Of a stretch of DNA of 5,767 nucleotides, positions 5,613-5,767 are shown piece by piece. Both the position numbers and the translations under genes were made by a program. Origin of the DNA: Cohaesibacteraceae bacterium (GTDB lineage Bacteria > Pseudomonadota > Alphaproteobacteria > Rhizobiales > Cohaesibacteraceae); the NCBI GenBank assembly GCA_016764535.1, contig JAESRR010000056.1, positions 3,303-9,069 of the forward strand, written 5' to 3'. Numbering within the stretch: position 1 is the stretch's first letter; the number at the start of each line of letters is the position of its first letter. Below the pieces are notes generated by a model. The model made no database searches, was not told the origin of the DNA, and saw only the letters and a program-made list of their open reading frames with translations.

Positions 5613-5767
5613 TTATTGGAGCGCTCCTGATGGTTTTATCCAGCGCAAACGCAGGGCATTTGCCAAAACAAAAATACTCGACAGTGCCATGGCACCAGCG
5701 GCGAGCATTGGCGATAACATTACTCCCCAGAGCGGATAAAGTGCTCCGGCGGCGACGGGGATTAGCA
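5613..5767 (-). CDS. copA: Copper-type P1B ATPase, C-terminal 50 residues
   Basis: The minus strand enters from the right edge with an open frame ending in TAA at 5615-5613. The 50 residues include [27 protein letters not shown] and [11 protein letters not shown] in that order. This is the last two membrane helices of a heavy-metal P-type ATPase: the P-A-A-G-x-L-Y-P stretch closes helix 7, and M-x-x-S-S followed by N-A-L-R-L is the helix 8 signature of the Cu(+)-exporting P1B-1 subgroup, in which the Met and Ser residues help coordinate copper. Zinc/cadmium pumps carry a different helix 8 with a D-x-G pattern. The enzyme exports Cu(+) from the cytoplasm at the expense of ATP. The catalytic DKTGT region and metal-binding domains lie outside the window, so metal specificity rests on helix 8 alone. 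A ten-residue tail follows the last helix. The phosphatase gene is 101 bp downstream on the same strand. Confidence 0.86.
   Translation of the reverse strand, partial: LIPVAAGALYPLWGVMLSPMLAAGAMALSSIFVLANALRLRWIKPSGALQ

Overview
The window looks like ordinary chromosome from a Gram-negative proteobacterium. The mix of a membrane GGDEF-EAL protein, a LysR regulator, a LysE-type exporter and a P1B copper ATPase, together with moderate GC and the style of the proteins, suggests a marine alphaproteobacterium such as a Rhodospirillales/Thalassospira-like organism. That taxonomic guess is inference from protein style and was not tested by a search.

Layout from left to right. (1) The 5' end of a LysE/RhtB-family exporter lies on the minus strand (1-110) and runs off the left edge. 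(2) A 145-bp divergent intergenic region holds a sigma70-like promoter and a small inverted repeat. (3) An AT-rich plus-strand gene (256-858) encodes an unrecognised protein with three membrane segments. (4) Twelve bases later and convergent with it is a LysR-family regulator (871-1764, minus), whose DNA-reading helix departs from the family consensus. (5) Upstream of the regulator on the same strand is a two-TM GGDEF-EAL protein (1867 to about 3861, minus). (6) A 345-bp gene-free divergent region carries a TATAAT element for the GGDEF-EAL gene and a perfect 9-bp-arm palindrome just ahead of the next gene. (7) A class I SAM-dependent methyltransferase (4207-4899, plus) follows. (8) Convergent with it is a histidine phosphatase (4960-5511, minus). 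(9) The last 50 codons of a copper-type P1B ATPase (5613-5767, minus) enter from the right edge, 101 bp upstream of the phosphatase.

How the genes work together: no single pathway ties the window together. The GGDEF-EAL protein is a membrane-anchored sensor that should make and/or break c-di-GMP. The LysR gene downstream of it has no divergent partner, so its target is unknown. The phosphatase may be co-transcribed behind the copper ATPase, but no functional link is evident.

I found no CRISPR array, rRNA/tRNA gene, insertion sequence, phage gene or toxin-antitoxin pair, and nothing that makes a convincing case for an undescribed multi-gene system. The points most worth a second look are the palindrome ahead of the methyltransferase, the unrecognised three-TM protein, the unusual helix-turn-helix of the LysR protein and the degenerate I-site of the GGDEF domain.
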